Shown: positions 26,101 through 35,620, counted from the first letter of the stretch. The stretch: 64,000 nucleotides of DNA from Vitellaria paradoxa (GCA_019916065.1 CM034242.1:45320626-45384625), one strand, 5' to 3'. The notes: generated by a model from the sequence alone, not told the origin. A program made the numbers and translations.

Positions 26101-29100
26101 ATGGATATTATTTTAGTTCATTTGATATTTATTTACTTACTTTATTTCAGTCTATGGTGGCATTTGGAGTGATAAAAAACAAGAAAAAACGTGGTTTGGG
26201 TTAACTTTGGCGGAATAATCCGTTAGAACGGATTTAGCAGACCGTTCTAACGGATTCAAATTTTGTCACTCATTTTTTCAAGACCGTGGGAACGGTTTTT
26301 CAAATCCGTTCCCACGGATTCAAAAAATTTCATAAAAAATAGCAACAATGGTACTCGTTTAAAAGCTTTTGACTAGAAGAATATGATTATTAAAAAAAAT
26401 TTACTCATTAGATTAACCTTCTTCCGAATTGTTGGTTTTTTTAAGCGAATTTTGGGTTTTTAGTAAAGGCGGGAAAAATTTAAATTAATAATGGCGGAAA
26501 ACAAAACAGAGTTTTTTGGAGATTTATTTTGTTTTTTAGAATTCCAAACGGTGCCTATATTTAGTTTGTTATTTTTAAAGAAGCCATGTGACTAGCATGT
26601 GACTTTTTAATGAGACTAGATAGCTGTGATTTATTTCTCTTATTTTGGATGAAGGGGCTGAGATTCTAGGGTTATTTAAGAAGTTCATAAGTAAACTTTT
26701 TGAGAGTGGTAGTCATTAGTTTGTATTCCCTATTGATAATCAAAGTTCAGATTTCAGTTCTTGGACTCTTTGGAGCCTAGAATTATTATTTGTTGGTTCC
26801 ACTTCACTTGTTTATGCTATTTCTATACTGTTACAATTATTTATTACTAGAATCTATTTTTCTTACCACATCACTAAGGGTATCCCAATTGTGTCTGATC
26901 AACAAAATACGTTTACAAATACAAAATTAGATATGTGATAGGGAGTGTTCAACACATATAATGGGTATGTGCGTCCAATACATTTAGGCTACGCATGTCT
27001 CAGGTATGGGATAATATGGTATTAGTAATTCTTAGGATAATTAGCAAATATAAAGTATATTGGTACAAATTATAATTAATTGCATTGTTTGGATAGATTA
27101 GGATTAGATAACGTATCCAATCCACTATTATGTTTGGTTTTGGGATATAATACAATATACAAGTATTATTTTTAGTACTAATAAAACCCACAGTTGTCAA
27201 AAACTGCGAAACATACAATACACATTGCCAAAGAGGCATTTTTGCATATCCTACGAGTGTATTTATTTTTTCAAAAAAACTTCCAATGCATGGATGGTAT
27301 CTAACGATAAGATTCAGTGGATTCACATCTTACGATACAACCGACATATACTATTACAATTCTTTATCGTAAAAAATTTACCAATTCAATAACAAAATAA
27401 AATTATGTATTGGATTTTTATCTATATATATGTTTTCAAAGAAGAAAATAGGCAAAGAGTTATAGAACCGAATGTAGAATCTGGACAAGCGGAGTGACCT
27501 GAAAGTGGCATTTTTTGTATAGTGCCTGATATGATGAAAAATGTTAATAATGGACAACCTCAGGAGGAGGAGTGACCTGAAAGTGGCATTTTTTACATAG
27601 TGCCTGATACAAAGAAAAATATTAACAATGGACAACCTCAAGAAGAGAAGCCTTACCATGGCCTCGAGGTGCAGTTTATGCAATGATCAAGAGGAGGCAA
27701 CTGATCATATATTCACTCGTTGTAAGTGAACTAAGGAGTTTTGGGATCTTTTACTCTCCAAATGAACTAAGGAGGTTTTGGGATCTTTTACTCTTCAAAT
27801 TTGGGATTTAGTGGGTCTTCCCAAAAGAGGTGCAAATACCAAATCCTTCCTGATGCTAGTGAACCATTGGCAAGACCAATAAAATTTTCAATTCAAGCTC
27901 TTTGAATTCTTCCACACGCTATTATTTTCTAGCAGAATATTATGGAGCTACTCCAAAAGTCAGTGACCAATTGACAATGTATTTCTGTGGAATATGTTTT
28001 GTTCCAATCCTCATGTTGACAAGTCAACTGGGTTACAAAGTCTGCATCAGTTGATAGGTAAGGAGAGGCCAATTGGCAACTGTGTAACCATGGTATTTGC
28101 AGCAATCTCGTAAATGTTTTATTCCAATCCCAGTGGAGATGCTTATGAGGGGAATTGAGCCAACCAGGTAACAGAATTTGCTTCAGCTAATAAAGTAAGG
28201 AGAAGTATAGTTATTCTAATGAGTACGGCAATGGATACAGCCACCACACTAAGCATTTCCAACATGTTGATAAAGCTACAGAACCTCATCTGCTGACTTA
28301 GATTTGGCAGAAAAACACTTCTTCGCCATGCTATGAAAGAACAAATACACCTTCCAAGCCATGGGTTCATTTTTCTTTCTTATTCTGTCTGTTTTATCTA
28401 TCATGAATAGTTTTTTTTTTTTTCCCCTTCCCTTCACTATTGGACCCTCCTTCAACACATAAACTTTTTAAGTACAATGTCAAAATAAAAATTTAAAAGA
28501 AAATAAACATGCATGCGACTCTCAATCAACTATAAAAACTACAGATAAAGCCCTATTCTATCACAATGCTCTCGGTGCACTTTAGGTTCCCTTGCTAACG
28601 TGCACCAATTCTGTAATCTAGAGTGTTAGGTATCATGAGATTAGGCAGCAAACTCTCCTTTGATAGGAATCTTAGACGATCTTTTCATTCGGAAGGAGTT
28701 ACGATCGATGTTGAATCAGAATCTAATGGAGATGGAGGTATAAGGCTGGTTGAAAGAGGCAGGGGTTACATTAAGATCCTAATCCTATATGAAGAGGAAC
28801 TCCAATGGCTGCAAACGATGTGCTGGAAGGAGAGAAGGAAGGCTGGTGACTTTCTGCAATTGGGATGCATTAGAGGAGGACACAGAACACTGATTTGCTC
28901 CAGGATAAGGGTCGGCAATGCTAGAAAGATGGAGCTCCGTCTGTTTGCTCCGTATGGGAGAAGACAGATGTGCATTCTAGAGATCACTGCTGGACAAGGC
29001 TGGACTTTCTTTGCAGATCTGCTGTCCAATTTTGTTCCAAGGAGATCAGATGCTCAGAAAATCATGCACCCCTCCTGTTGGAGGAACCCCCCTTTGAAGA

Positions 29101-32100
29101 TGGAGAAAGAAGTTCCACAGAAGGACAGGCATTGGAGGAAATCAGGAAAAATTCAACCTCAAAAATCTTACCTGCAAGCTGCAAGCATTCCTAAATGGAA
29201 GCTCTCTAATTTAAGATGTTTTTATATGGAAGGAAAGGAGAAATATGTGGTAGTCAACTATGAGGATGCTGTGGAGAGTAGCTTCCAAATGTCCAGATGT
29301 TTAATTGGTAGATTTGGCGGCTCAAAGTTTGGCAAAGCAGATCCTGCAGCAGTTCAAAAATGGGCTGACAGAAGATGGAAAATCCCTGGTGGAGTGGAAA
29401 TTAAAGAAATGGATCATGCTACATTTCTGTTTATTTTTCCCTCCCGTGAATTAGCTGAGGAGAAAATTGGTAAGCATGTTCCAAATAGGGTGCCATTACT
29501 CTTGGATAGATGGCATAGCTAGAGTTGCTGCAATAGAAGAGGTTGGAATCAAAGTTCCACTTGGATCCGTGTGTTAGGAGTGCCTGCATTTCTTTGGGAC
29601 AAAGAAATCTTTGAAAGCATTGGAGACTTTTGTGGAGGTTATTTAGAAATAGCCGAAGAAACTTTAATGCAATCACACTTGAAATGGATTAAACTGAGAA
29701 TTAAAGGGAATGGAAGAAATGTTCCTGCTTCGGTTTTGATCAAAGTGGGGTACTTTTTGTATGACTGTCCAATCTGGGTAGAACGCAGGCCTTGGGTAGA
29801 CTAGATCTCCAACCTAGGGTCTTCAAGTGGAGTTCTCCGGCCATCGGAGAGGAGGAAGGGGGTGGCGCGTGGAGTAGTCTCATCGTCGAGGGAGGTGCCT
29901 GCATCTAGAAGCCAAAGAGGCAGTGCATTTAATGATATTGGGATTTATAAGAGAAACAGTAATTATGACCAGAAAAATGGAAGAGTTCGATGGATTAAGG
30001 TTGGTGTTAAGAATGCTGCAGATCTGAAAGGCCAATTTTCAAATCCCATTAATGAAATACCTTCATTTAAGAGATTTGAAATTATTGACCCTTCAAACGA
30101 CCCATCGACTGTGGAGAACAAGAAGGATCATGACATAAATGCAGCAATCGACAATGGAACCTCAATTTTAGAGCTGGACAAGGAGGCCGCCACTAAGAAA
30201 TTCCCTATTTCCAGAGGAGGAGCAATCAAACTGAACCACTCAGTTAATTCACATAGCAAACTCTCAGGCACTGAGATGCCTTCCCGGGATGACCAGTCCT
30301 TGGGTGACTCCAAGTGCGAAGATAAGAAGTATTTTGATTCTGAAGATGACTTTGGCATTGACTCCCAATCTAAGTGTAGCTTAGGATTTAAATTTGACTC
30401 TTTGTGTGAGCATTTCCCTACTCTCATTGACAATCATAATAATGAGCCAAATGCAATAATTGATTGTTTACCTCTGGCCTCCTACGGTCCTGAGGAATGG
30501 AATTTGTCCAGTGAAACCTTGTTGCTTGGGGAGTGTGGTTCTGACCAAGCAAAGATTTCTAAATGGGTAATTAACCGAATGAAGTCTTTTAAGAAAATCC
30601 TGGGAATTTCAAGTGAGGGTTTTGAAGATAGGATTTTGGAGCTTCTTAAGTCTATTGAAGAAAAAAGAAGCCTGCGCTTGAGTAAAGAAGGAAAGACTCC
30701 TGCAGGGAGCTCAAGAAAGGGTTCAAGAGAGCTGAAAAACTTGTATTGTACTATTTCATACAACAAAAAGGGGCTGAACCAGATTTCTGGAGGGAGTAAT
30801 GCTGGAGTATCTCTTCCCATTTGTTTTTAAATGAAGCCAAAAATCCTTAACTGGAATGTGAGAGGCTGTTGTAACCTGCAGAAAAGAATGTTAATAAAGA
30901 ACTCTCTCAGGAAGTGGAGCCCTGATGTGGTCTGTTTACAGGAAACTAAGTTAAATAAGATTGATGAGCAGGTAATCAGATCTTTATGGGGTGACATTTG
31001 GTTTAAATGGAAAGCTGTTGATGCAGTGGGTGCCTCCGGTGGTATTTTGCTAATGTGGGACAATAGAAAGCTCAAAATGGTTGACTCAGAAGTTGGGCCT
31101 TACTCAGTTTCCTGCCTATTTAACCATGCCAACGAGGAAGTCAGCTGGTCTTTCACTGGAGTCTACGGCCCAGTGGATAACGACCTGAAATATGACTTTC
31201 TAGAGGAAATTGGAGCTGCTGTTTCCGCTGGCAGTCTCCTTGGTGTCTGGGGGGTGACTTTAACATGGTTAAGTGCATTGAAGAAAAATGAAACTGCCAT
31301 AGAAGAACTAAACAGATGCAACTCTTCACTGATTTCATAAATGACTTAGAAGGTATTGACTTGCCATTGAATGGAAGCAATTTCACCTGGGGTAACAGCC
31401 GTAGCAAGTCCAGAATTGACAGGTTCTTAGTATCTTGTGATTGGGAGGATCTTTTTCCTGAGGTTCTTCAAAAAGCCAAGCCTCGTTTGCTGTCAGACCA
31501 TGTCCCTCTGCTGCTGGATGGGGGAGGTTTAAGAGGAGGGCCCAAACCTTTTTAATTTGAAAATATGTGGCTGCAAACAGATGGTTTCACTGAGATGATT
31601 GATCTTTAGTGGCAGGGATACAACTTTACTGGTAGTGCCAGCTTTGTGCTGTCACAGAAACTCAAAAGTCTCAAGAAAGATTTGAAAAAATGGAACCTAG
31701 AAGTTTTTGGTAAAATTGAAAACCAGAAGCAGCAGCTTGAAAAGGACATTCAGAAGCTGGACTTGTTGGACGACCACAGAAGACTTTCAGATCAGGAGAA
31801 GACCAGCAGAACTGAGAAGATTCAGGAGTTGAACAAACTGATCAAACTGGAAGAGATCAGTTGAAAACAAAAATCTAAAATTAAATGGCTGAAAGAGGGG
31901 GACGGAAACACAAAATTTTTCCACAAAATAGCTTTAGCAAACAAAAGGAAAAATTGGATTGATCGCCTGAGAGTTAATGGCACAATCACTGATGATCCGG
32001 AGCTTATCAAGTATGGAATTCTGACTTTCTATGAGCAGCTTTTCTCGGAGCAGGAAGACCGGAGACCAACTGTCGATGGGCTGAACTTCTCCCAAATCTG

Positions 32101-35100
32101 TATTGACGAAGCTGTTGGGCTAGAGCAGCCTTTCTCTGAAAATGAAATCTATAAAGCACTTATGGAGCTTAGTGGGGATAAAGCTCCCGGTCCAGATGGA
32201 TGGACTTTAGCTCTCTTCCAAAAGTGCTGGCACACATTCAAGAAGGACTTATTGCAGGTTTTTGAAGAATTCTACCACAGCTGCAGGTTTGTTAGAAATT
32301 TGAACTCCACCTTTATAGCATTAATCCCAAAAAAGAAAGGTGCAGTTGATGTTAAAGACTTCAGGCCCATAAGTTTGGTTGGAGCTACTTACAAATTAAT
32401 AGCTAAGGTTCTAGCGTCCAGGCTGAGGAATGTATTGGATCCTATCATCTCTATTACCCAAAATGCTTTTGTAGGTGGTAGACAAATTTTAGACGCTGTT
32501 CTTGTTGCTAATGAAATCATAGGCTCAAAGGCAAAAAGAAAGGAGGCTGGAATTGTTTGTAAACTAGACTTAGAGAAAGCATTCGATCATGTAAACTGGA
32601 ATTGCTTGATTTATTTAATGAAGAGAATGGGCTTTGGAATGAGGTGGTGTCAATGGATTCAATGGTGCATCTCCACAGCTAGATTCTCTATTCTAATCAA
32701 TGGTTCTCCAGTAGGTTTCTTTGCTTCGTCAAGAGGCCTAAGACAAGGTGACCCTCTCTCCCCCTTTTTATTCATAATTATCATGGAGGTTCTTAGTAAA
32801 ATGCTCCAGAATGTTGAAGGGGCTGGTCTGATTGAAGGCTTTTCGGTTACCCATAGAGCCAGTGAATCAACTAGCATTTCTCACCTCTTATTTGCTGACG
32901 ACTCTATCATTTTCTGTGGTGCTGATAAGCTACAACTAGGCCATTTGCGTTGTATTCTTTTGGACTTTGAGGCTGTCACTGGTTTGAGAATTAATTTAAA
33001 TAAGTCAGAGGTGATCTCTGTTGGAGACTGAAATTCTTTGCATGAATTGGCAGCTATTCTGGGATGCAGGATAGGTTCTTTCCCAACTACTTACTTAGGC
33101 TTGCCTTTGGGAGCTCCATCAAACTCTAAAGTGATTTGGGAATCTGTCCTGGAAAGATGTAGGAACAGATTAGCTATATGGACGATGAAGTATCACTCTG
33201 CTGGGGCTAGAGTTACTCTGATCAAGAGTGTGCTTTCTAACCTTCCAGCTTACTTTCTCTCCCTTTTCAAAGCCCCCACCTCAATGCTCAATGAGCTCGA
33301 GAGATTGCAAAGAGACTTTCTATGGGGAAAATGTGATGGGGCCTTCAAACACAGCCTGGTTAACTGGAAATCTGTGTGTTCATCTATTGAATCTGGCGGC
33401 ACTAACATAAAAAATCTTCAGCTACAGAATGAAGCTCTCCTCGACAAATGGCCTTGGAGATTCTCTCAGGACAAAAACAGCCTTTGGAGGAAGGTCATTT
33501 CAATTAAGTTTGGGGAAGAATTGGGAGGCTGGAGCTCAGTCCACTCCTCTAACTCTGTTGGTGCAAGCATTTGGAAAGGTATTAGGAAGAATTGGTCAAA
33601 TTTTGCTCGCTGCATTTCCTGGAAATTGGGCAGAAGTGATAGAATTCTATTTTGGAAACCTGATTGGCTAAATGTTGGTTGTCTTGCTGGCCTCTTTCCT
33701 AGGATATTTGACTTAGCAGTAAATAAGGATGCATTTGTTAAGGAATACTGCTCTGGAATGGGCAGTAATTGCTCCTGGTCTGTGCTGCTCCGCAGAAATT
33801 TAAATGATTGGGAATTGAGTGATTATTTGTCACTCATGGAGCTTCTTAGCAGTGTTCAACTAGAGGACTCAGAGGACTCTATAGTTTGGAATGTGCCTAA
33901 GGAAAGATCTTTCACTGTTAGATCTTTCTATCTATCCCTTAAAGGCGATACTAAAGATGTTTTTTCTTGGGCCAAGTTTTGGAAAAATGCTGTCCCTCCT
34001 AGGGTGCTTTTCTTCTCATGGTGCGCAGCTAAAGGGAAAATCTTAACTTTGGATAACCTGAAGCATAGAGGTTATTACATAGTTAACCGATGCACTCTGT
34101 GCCTTAAACAAGAAGAATCTATAGCACACCTCCTTCTTCACTGTCCATGGACAGCGGAGTTGTGGAGTTTGATTCTCGTATGCTTCGGGGTTCATTCTTG
34201 CCCCCTGGAATGTGTGCGACTTTCTCTTGGCTTGGTGGGGTCAGCCCTTTGGAAAGCACAAAAAATCCATCTGGAACATGGTGCCTTTCTGCATGTTTTG
34301 GTTGATTTGGAAGGAGAGAAACAAAAGAATTTTTGAAGATGAAAGCAGGCCTATAATGAGAATTCAGAGCCATCTTCTCTCTTGTCTTTACGGTTGGGTG
34401 AAGGAAGGAAGGGAGGTCGACTTATCTTCTTTTTTTACCTTCCTCGATCAAATTGGCTGAACCCCGTTGATATTTTAGTTTCCCCTTTGATCGGCTGGTC
34501 TGTATCTGTTGTTTTTCTATTATAGTCCTGGCTTGGGCTAGAATCTCTTTGATTCTCATGTACAGCTTTTCTCTTTAAATAAAAACTTAGTCATCTTTTT
34601 CAAAAAAAAAACTACAAAAACTACAGGGATGGTACCAGAACTCAAACCTCTAAAAAGCTTTAGAGGAATACACACGGTATGAAATCGTAATAACTTAAAA
34701 TACTTCCATGATACAAAAACATGTAATTCAAAAGCTTTACAGCTATCAAAATTATAAGGTTAAACGGGCCAGGTCTGTCTTGTGATTATTATCAATGCAC
34801 ACCACCATTCGTGAAACCTTCCATTAGAGTGACATATATTTTCCATCTTCGTTTCCAATTTACTTTCCTTTTTAAGATTGACCAGAAAGCAACAGGTGTC
34901 ATCACCTGAGAACCAAATTAAGATACAAATAAAAAAAATCTAATGCTCTAATATTATAAATTAATCTAGCATAATAAATTACAATGCTTTCGGGATCATA
35001 ACAACCCGATAAATAGAAAATGAAGCACACTGTTAACACAAATTATAAAATTCAGTTCCTCAAATAATTTATTTTTCTATAATTAACTAACCTAAATTAC

Positions 35101-35277
35101 TCAAATGATGTAACAAAAGGAAATTACCAGCGCAGCAGTATTGGGAAGCGAAAGCCATTGATCAAAAAGCTTCTCGGCGACCAAAGGATTCGATTTCAGC
35201 GCCAGAGGAGACAACTCCGGAAGCTGCAACAATTCGGTGTCGAGACGCGCCACATCCCCATTGAAATCCACATCCAT
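8193..35277 (-). CDS. Protein phosphatase 2A B''-type regulatory subunit with EF-hands (complete, 12 exons)
   Basis: Minus-strand exons: 35277-35128, 21375-21133, 21007-20902, 20788-20689, 20207-20102, 19890-19800, 12050-11909, 11426-11279, 11153-11044, 9375-9219, 8558-8433 and 8333-8193 (stop 8195-8193). They total 1620 nt, 539 residues. All introns are GT-AG and every junction keeps frame. The start MDVDF and the total length fit plant B'' alpha/beta-type subunits. A Ser/Pro-rich segment lies at residues 66-110. EF-hand loops begin at D331 ([12 protein letters not shown]) and D404 ([12 protein letters not shown]). [13 protein letters not shown], typical of the family, follows the second. 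B'' subunits direct the PP2A catalytic/scaffold dimer to substrates, with calcium-sensitive binding. Intron 1 (13.8 kb) and intron 6 (7.7 kb) are swollen by retrotransposons, all antisense to the gene. Coding sequence looks intact. Confidence 0.96.
12367..12561 (+). repeat. 5' LTR of the copia element
   Basis: 195 bp. The end TTCTAACA is the inverse of the expected start TGTTAGAA. Here the start reads TCTTAGAA, one base changed. The pair is 17502-17696. Confidence 0.95.
12562..12578 (+). other. Primer-binding site of the copia element
   Basis: TGGTATCAGAGCCATG directly follows the 5' LTR. TGGTATCAGAGC is complementary to the 3' end of plant initiator methionine tRNA, the standard copia primer. 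Confidence 0.93.
13195..17488 (+). pseudogene. Copia gag-pol remains
   Basis: Broken frames in order. Gag: 13580-14064 ([16 protein letters not shown]; then a CCHC-like CKYCKQLNY...CHKRG region with a stop at 14065). Protease: about 14290 ([10 protein letters not shown], where copia usually has DSG). Pre-integrase zinc finger: about 14690-14810 (WHSRLRHPS...CVSCKLAK). Integrase: 14860-15400 ([23 protein letters not shown]). Reverse transcriptase: 16056-16700 ([25 protein letters not shown]). RNase H: about 17000-17400. The RT catalytic box reads Y-V-N-D at 16536-16547, so the first catalytic aspartate of the usual YVDD is lost. Stops at about 14980, 15896, 16236 and 17100, with frame changes between, confirm a pseudogene. 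Confidence 0.93.
17502..17696 (+). repeat. 3' LTR of the copia element
   Basis: 195 bp, aligned without gaps to the 5' LTR. It starts CGTTAGAA (expected TGTTAGAA) and ends TTCTAACA. Confidence 0.95.
17702..19799. other. Remainder of PP2A intron 6
   Basis: AT-rich and non-coding. The 102-codon ORF at 17873-18181 (+) has no recognised motif. A two-copy tandem duplication lies at about 18365-18616. A T-run at 19268-19292 and a C/T tract near 19540-19555 are low complexity. No other feature was recognised. Confidence 0.6.
18365..18616. repeat. Two-copy tandem duplication, period about 123 bp
   Basis: TCCATGTAACATAGTTGG occurs at 18418 and 18541. Both copies are followed by a CAGTAAG...AAACAATATTTTAGT segment and preceded by CCCCATAT..TTGAATAA. 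Embedded CACGTATCCGAGTCC-like motifs resemble those of the inverted-repeat element at 7075-8146, so it may be a relic of a related element. Confidence 0.8.
22562..22969 (+). repeat. 5' LTR of the gypsy element
   Basis: 408 bp, from CGATGCAGGAGCATAG (expected TGATG) to ACCATATCA. It is colinear with 26062-26873 apart from the MITE in the latter. Confidence 0.9.
23018..25893 (+). pseudogene. Gypsy gag/protease and integrase-tail remains
   Basis: Gag (retrotransposon gag domain): 23289-23660, with [15 protein letters not shown] and GAALQWWKQ, then a stop. It continues at 23665-23898 ([14 protein letters not shown]). A zinc-knuckle-like [15 protein letters not shown] at 24069-24113 has lost its second cysteine. 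A protease-like [11 protein letters not shown] lies near 24355. [15 protein letters not shown] at 24542-24586 is the usual post-protease block. After 24700 the reading goes straight to the integrase C-terminal tail ([14 protein letters not shown]), then resumes after the MITE at 25714 with YIIELPPEL...FNISDLY. Confidence 0.9.
24950..25705 (+). mobile_element. Non-autonomous hAT-like MITE nested in the gypsy element
   Basis: 756 bp with inverted ends TAGAGATGGCTA and, reversed, TAGGGATGGGCA. It is flanked by a perfect 8-bp target duplication, GTTCTAAT (24942-24949 and 25706-25713). An 8-bp duplication is the mark of the hAT superfamily. G/C-rich subterminal blocks (CCGACCCGTTCG..., ...GGGTACGCATATCCCC) surround an AT-rich middle with (TA)n runs at 25142-25161 and 25420-25440. 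No transposase. Removing it restores the gypsy integrase-tail frame. Confidence 0.95.
26156..26555 (-). mobile_element. MITE with two tandem perfect hairpins (copy A)
   Basis: 400 bp inserted in the 3' LTR of the gypsy element. The empty site is visible in the 5' LTR, so both boundaries are exact. Ends are GGTGGCATTTGGAG and, reversed, GGCACCGTTTGGAA. The flanking 3-bp duplication is TAT (26153-26155 and 26556-26558). Inside are two perfect 12-bp-stem, 10-nt-loop hairpins (near 26219-26252 and 26284-26317). The ends resemble Tourist/Harbinger MITEs, but the TAT duplication is not the usual TWA. A second, longer copy lies at about 44224-44955. Confidence 0.9.
26219..26317. repeat. Tandem pair of perfect hairpins
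   Basis: Hairpin 1: CCGTTAGAACGG, loop ATTTAGCAGA, CCGTTCTAACGG. Hairpin 2: CCGTGGGAACGG, loop TTTTTCAAAT, CCGTTCCCACGG. Stems are perfect. Unit period is about 64 bp. The two units differ by TA versus GG in one arm and by the matching TA versus CC in the other. Confidence 0.92.
26874..28527. other. Intron 1 segment between gypsy and LINE elements
   Basis: Mostly non-coding. 26880-27000 has dispersed ATGGGTATGTGCGTCC-type motifs like those at 18.1-18.6 kb. 27000-27380 is AT-rich with no recognisable gene. 27480-27870 is a LINE zf-RVT remnant. 27870-28527 shows nothing recognisable; the minus-strand ORFs there have no family features. Confidence 0.55.
27492..27870 (+). mobile_element. LINE zf-RVT remnant with a 78-bp partial duplication
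   Basis: On the plus strand 27614-27790 reads as the zinc-binding end of a plant L1 ORF2: [15 protein letters not shown], then [18 protein letters not shown] (C-x2-C-x...-H-x4-C), then a stop. The preceding part is duplicated: GAGTGACCTGAAAGTGGCA occurs at 27492 and 27570, period 78. Too degraded to assign boundaries or a target duplication. Confidence 0.75.
28623..30830 (+). pseudogene. LINE ORF1 (DUF4283/gag-like), broken
   Basis: The first part (28623-29522) includes [20 protein letters not shown] and [15 protein letters not shown], resembling the DUF4283 RNA-binding region of plant LINE ORF1 proteins. A stop at 29520 and a frame change follow; [13 protein letters not shown] at about 29562-29600 continues the domain to the stop at about 29802. 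The second part (29862-30830) is a Ser/Lys-rich, low-complexity C-terminal half with no recognised domain. Its TAA (30828-30830) touches the ORF2 ATG (30831), suggesting ORF2 was translated by reinitiation. Confidence 0.8.
30831..34460 (+). pseudogene. LINE ORF2: endonuclease, reverse transcriptase, zf-RVT (broken)
   Basis: Endonuclease: ILNWNVRGC and VCLQETK at the start, then GDFNMVKC after a frame shift at a G run (31249-31254). Stops at about 31553, 31608 and 31861 interrupt the linker. Reverse transcriptase: 31864-33031 ([40 protein letters not shown]), with an intact catalytic FADD at about 32891-32902; the stop is at 33029. The frame resumes at 33038-34336 with [25 protein letters not shown] and the zf-[22 protein letters not shown] frameshift near 34240 moves the last [14 protein letters not shown] block to another frame, ending at 34460. 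Confidence 0.93.
34610..35127. other. 5' end of PP2A intron 1
   Basis: AT-rich intron between the LINE and the exon 1 donor (GT at 35127-35126, minus strand). Nothing else was recognised. Confidence 0.7.
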
Positions 35278-35578
35278 CGCCGCAATTCAAAAAACCAGAT
35301 CAGTCTCTCTCAATCAAAACAGAACCAAAACCAAACACGGCCTTCAGATCCTTGACGCAATTCGTTTCTCGCATTCGAATTCACATCACCAATGACTCAA
35401 ATTCCAAATTCAATTGCCGATAATACAAATCAATATCTAGAAAAAAAAAAGAAGAAAAAAAAAGGTCGGAAGATAGAAACCCACAGAGAACTGGATTTGT
35501 TGGAGGTCGAGGGGAGCGATTCTACGAGATGTTGGAGAGGGAACTGAAGAAATTCAGAACCTCGAAACCCTCGTGACC

Positions 35579-35580
<2 letters not shown>

Positions 35581-35617
<37 letters not shown>
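35581..35617. repeat. (GA)n microsatellite in the PP2A 5' leader/promoter
   Basis: 37 bp of perfect GA, read as CT on the gene's own strand, about 300 bp upstream of the ATG. CT-rich tracts are common in plant 5' UTRs and core promoters. A role here is inferred from position only. Confidence 0.9.

Positions 35618-35620
<3 letters not shown>

Larger units (their letters stand above)
22562..26873 (+). mobile_element. Ty3/gypsy LTR retrotransposon, internal deletion derivative
   Basis: Lies in intron 1 of the PP2A gene, opposite in orientation. LTRs are 22562-22969 (408 bp) and 26062-26873 (812 bp, enlarged by a 400-bp MITE). Ends follow TGATGTAGG...ACCACATCA. Flanks CTAGG and CTAAG are a 5-bp target duplication with one mismatch. 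A primer-site-like TTGGTACCAGAAC follows the 5' LTR. Gag, a zinc-knuckle and protease remains, and the C-terminal integrase end are present. The frame passes from the post-protease region straight to the integrase tail near 24700-24730: no reverse transcriptase, RNase H or integrase core is present. A 756-bp hAT-like MITE interrupts the last part. Confidence 0.92.
26062..26873 (+). repeat. 3' LTR of the gypsy element (interrupted)
   Basis: 812 bp. Without the MITE at 26156-26555 it is about 412 bp and colinear with the 5' LTR. Confidence 0.9.
28545..34609 (+). mobile_element. Full-length L1-type LINE
   Basis: About 6.07 kb in intron 1 of the PP2A gene, opposite in orientation. It is flanked by a 17-bp target duplication with one mismatch: AACTATAAAAACTACAG at 28528-28544 and AACTACAAAAACTACAG at 34610-34626. 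It ends in a short poly-A (about 34601-34609). It carries ORF1 (gag-like) and ORF2 (endonuclease, reverse transcriptase, zf-RVT), both broken by stops and frameshifts. The near-identical target duplication suggests a fairly recent insertion, but the broken frames mean this copy cannot move on its own. Confidence 0.95.
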
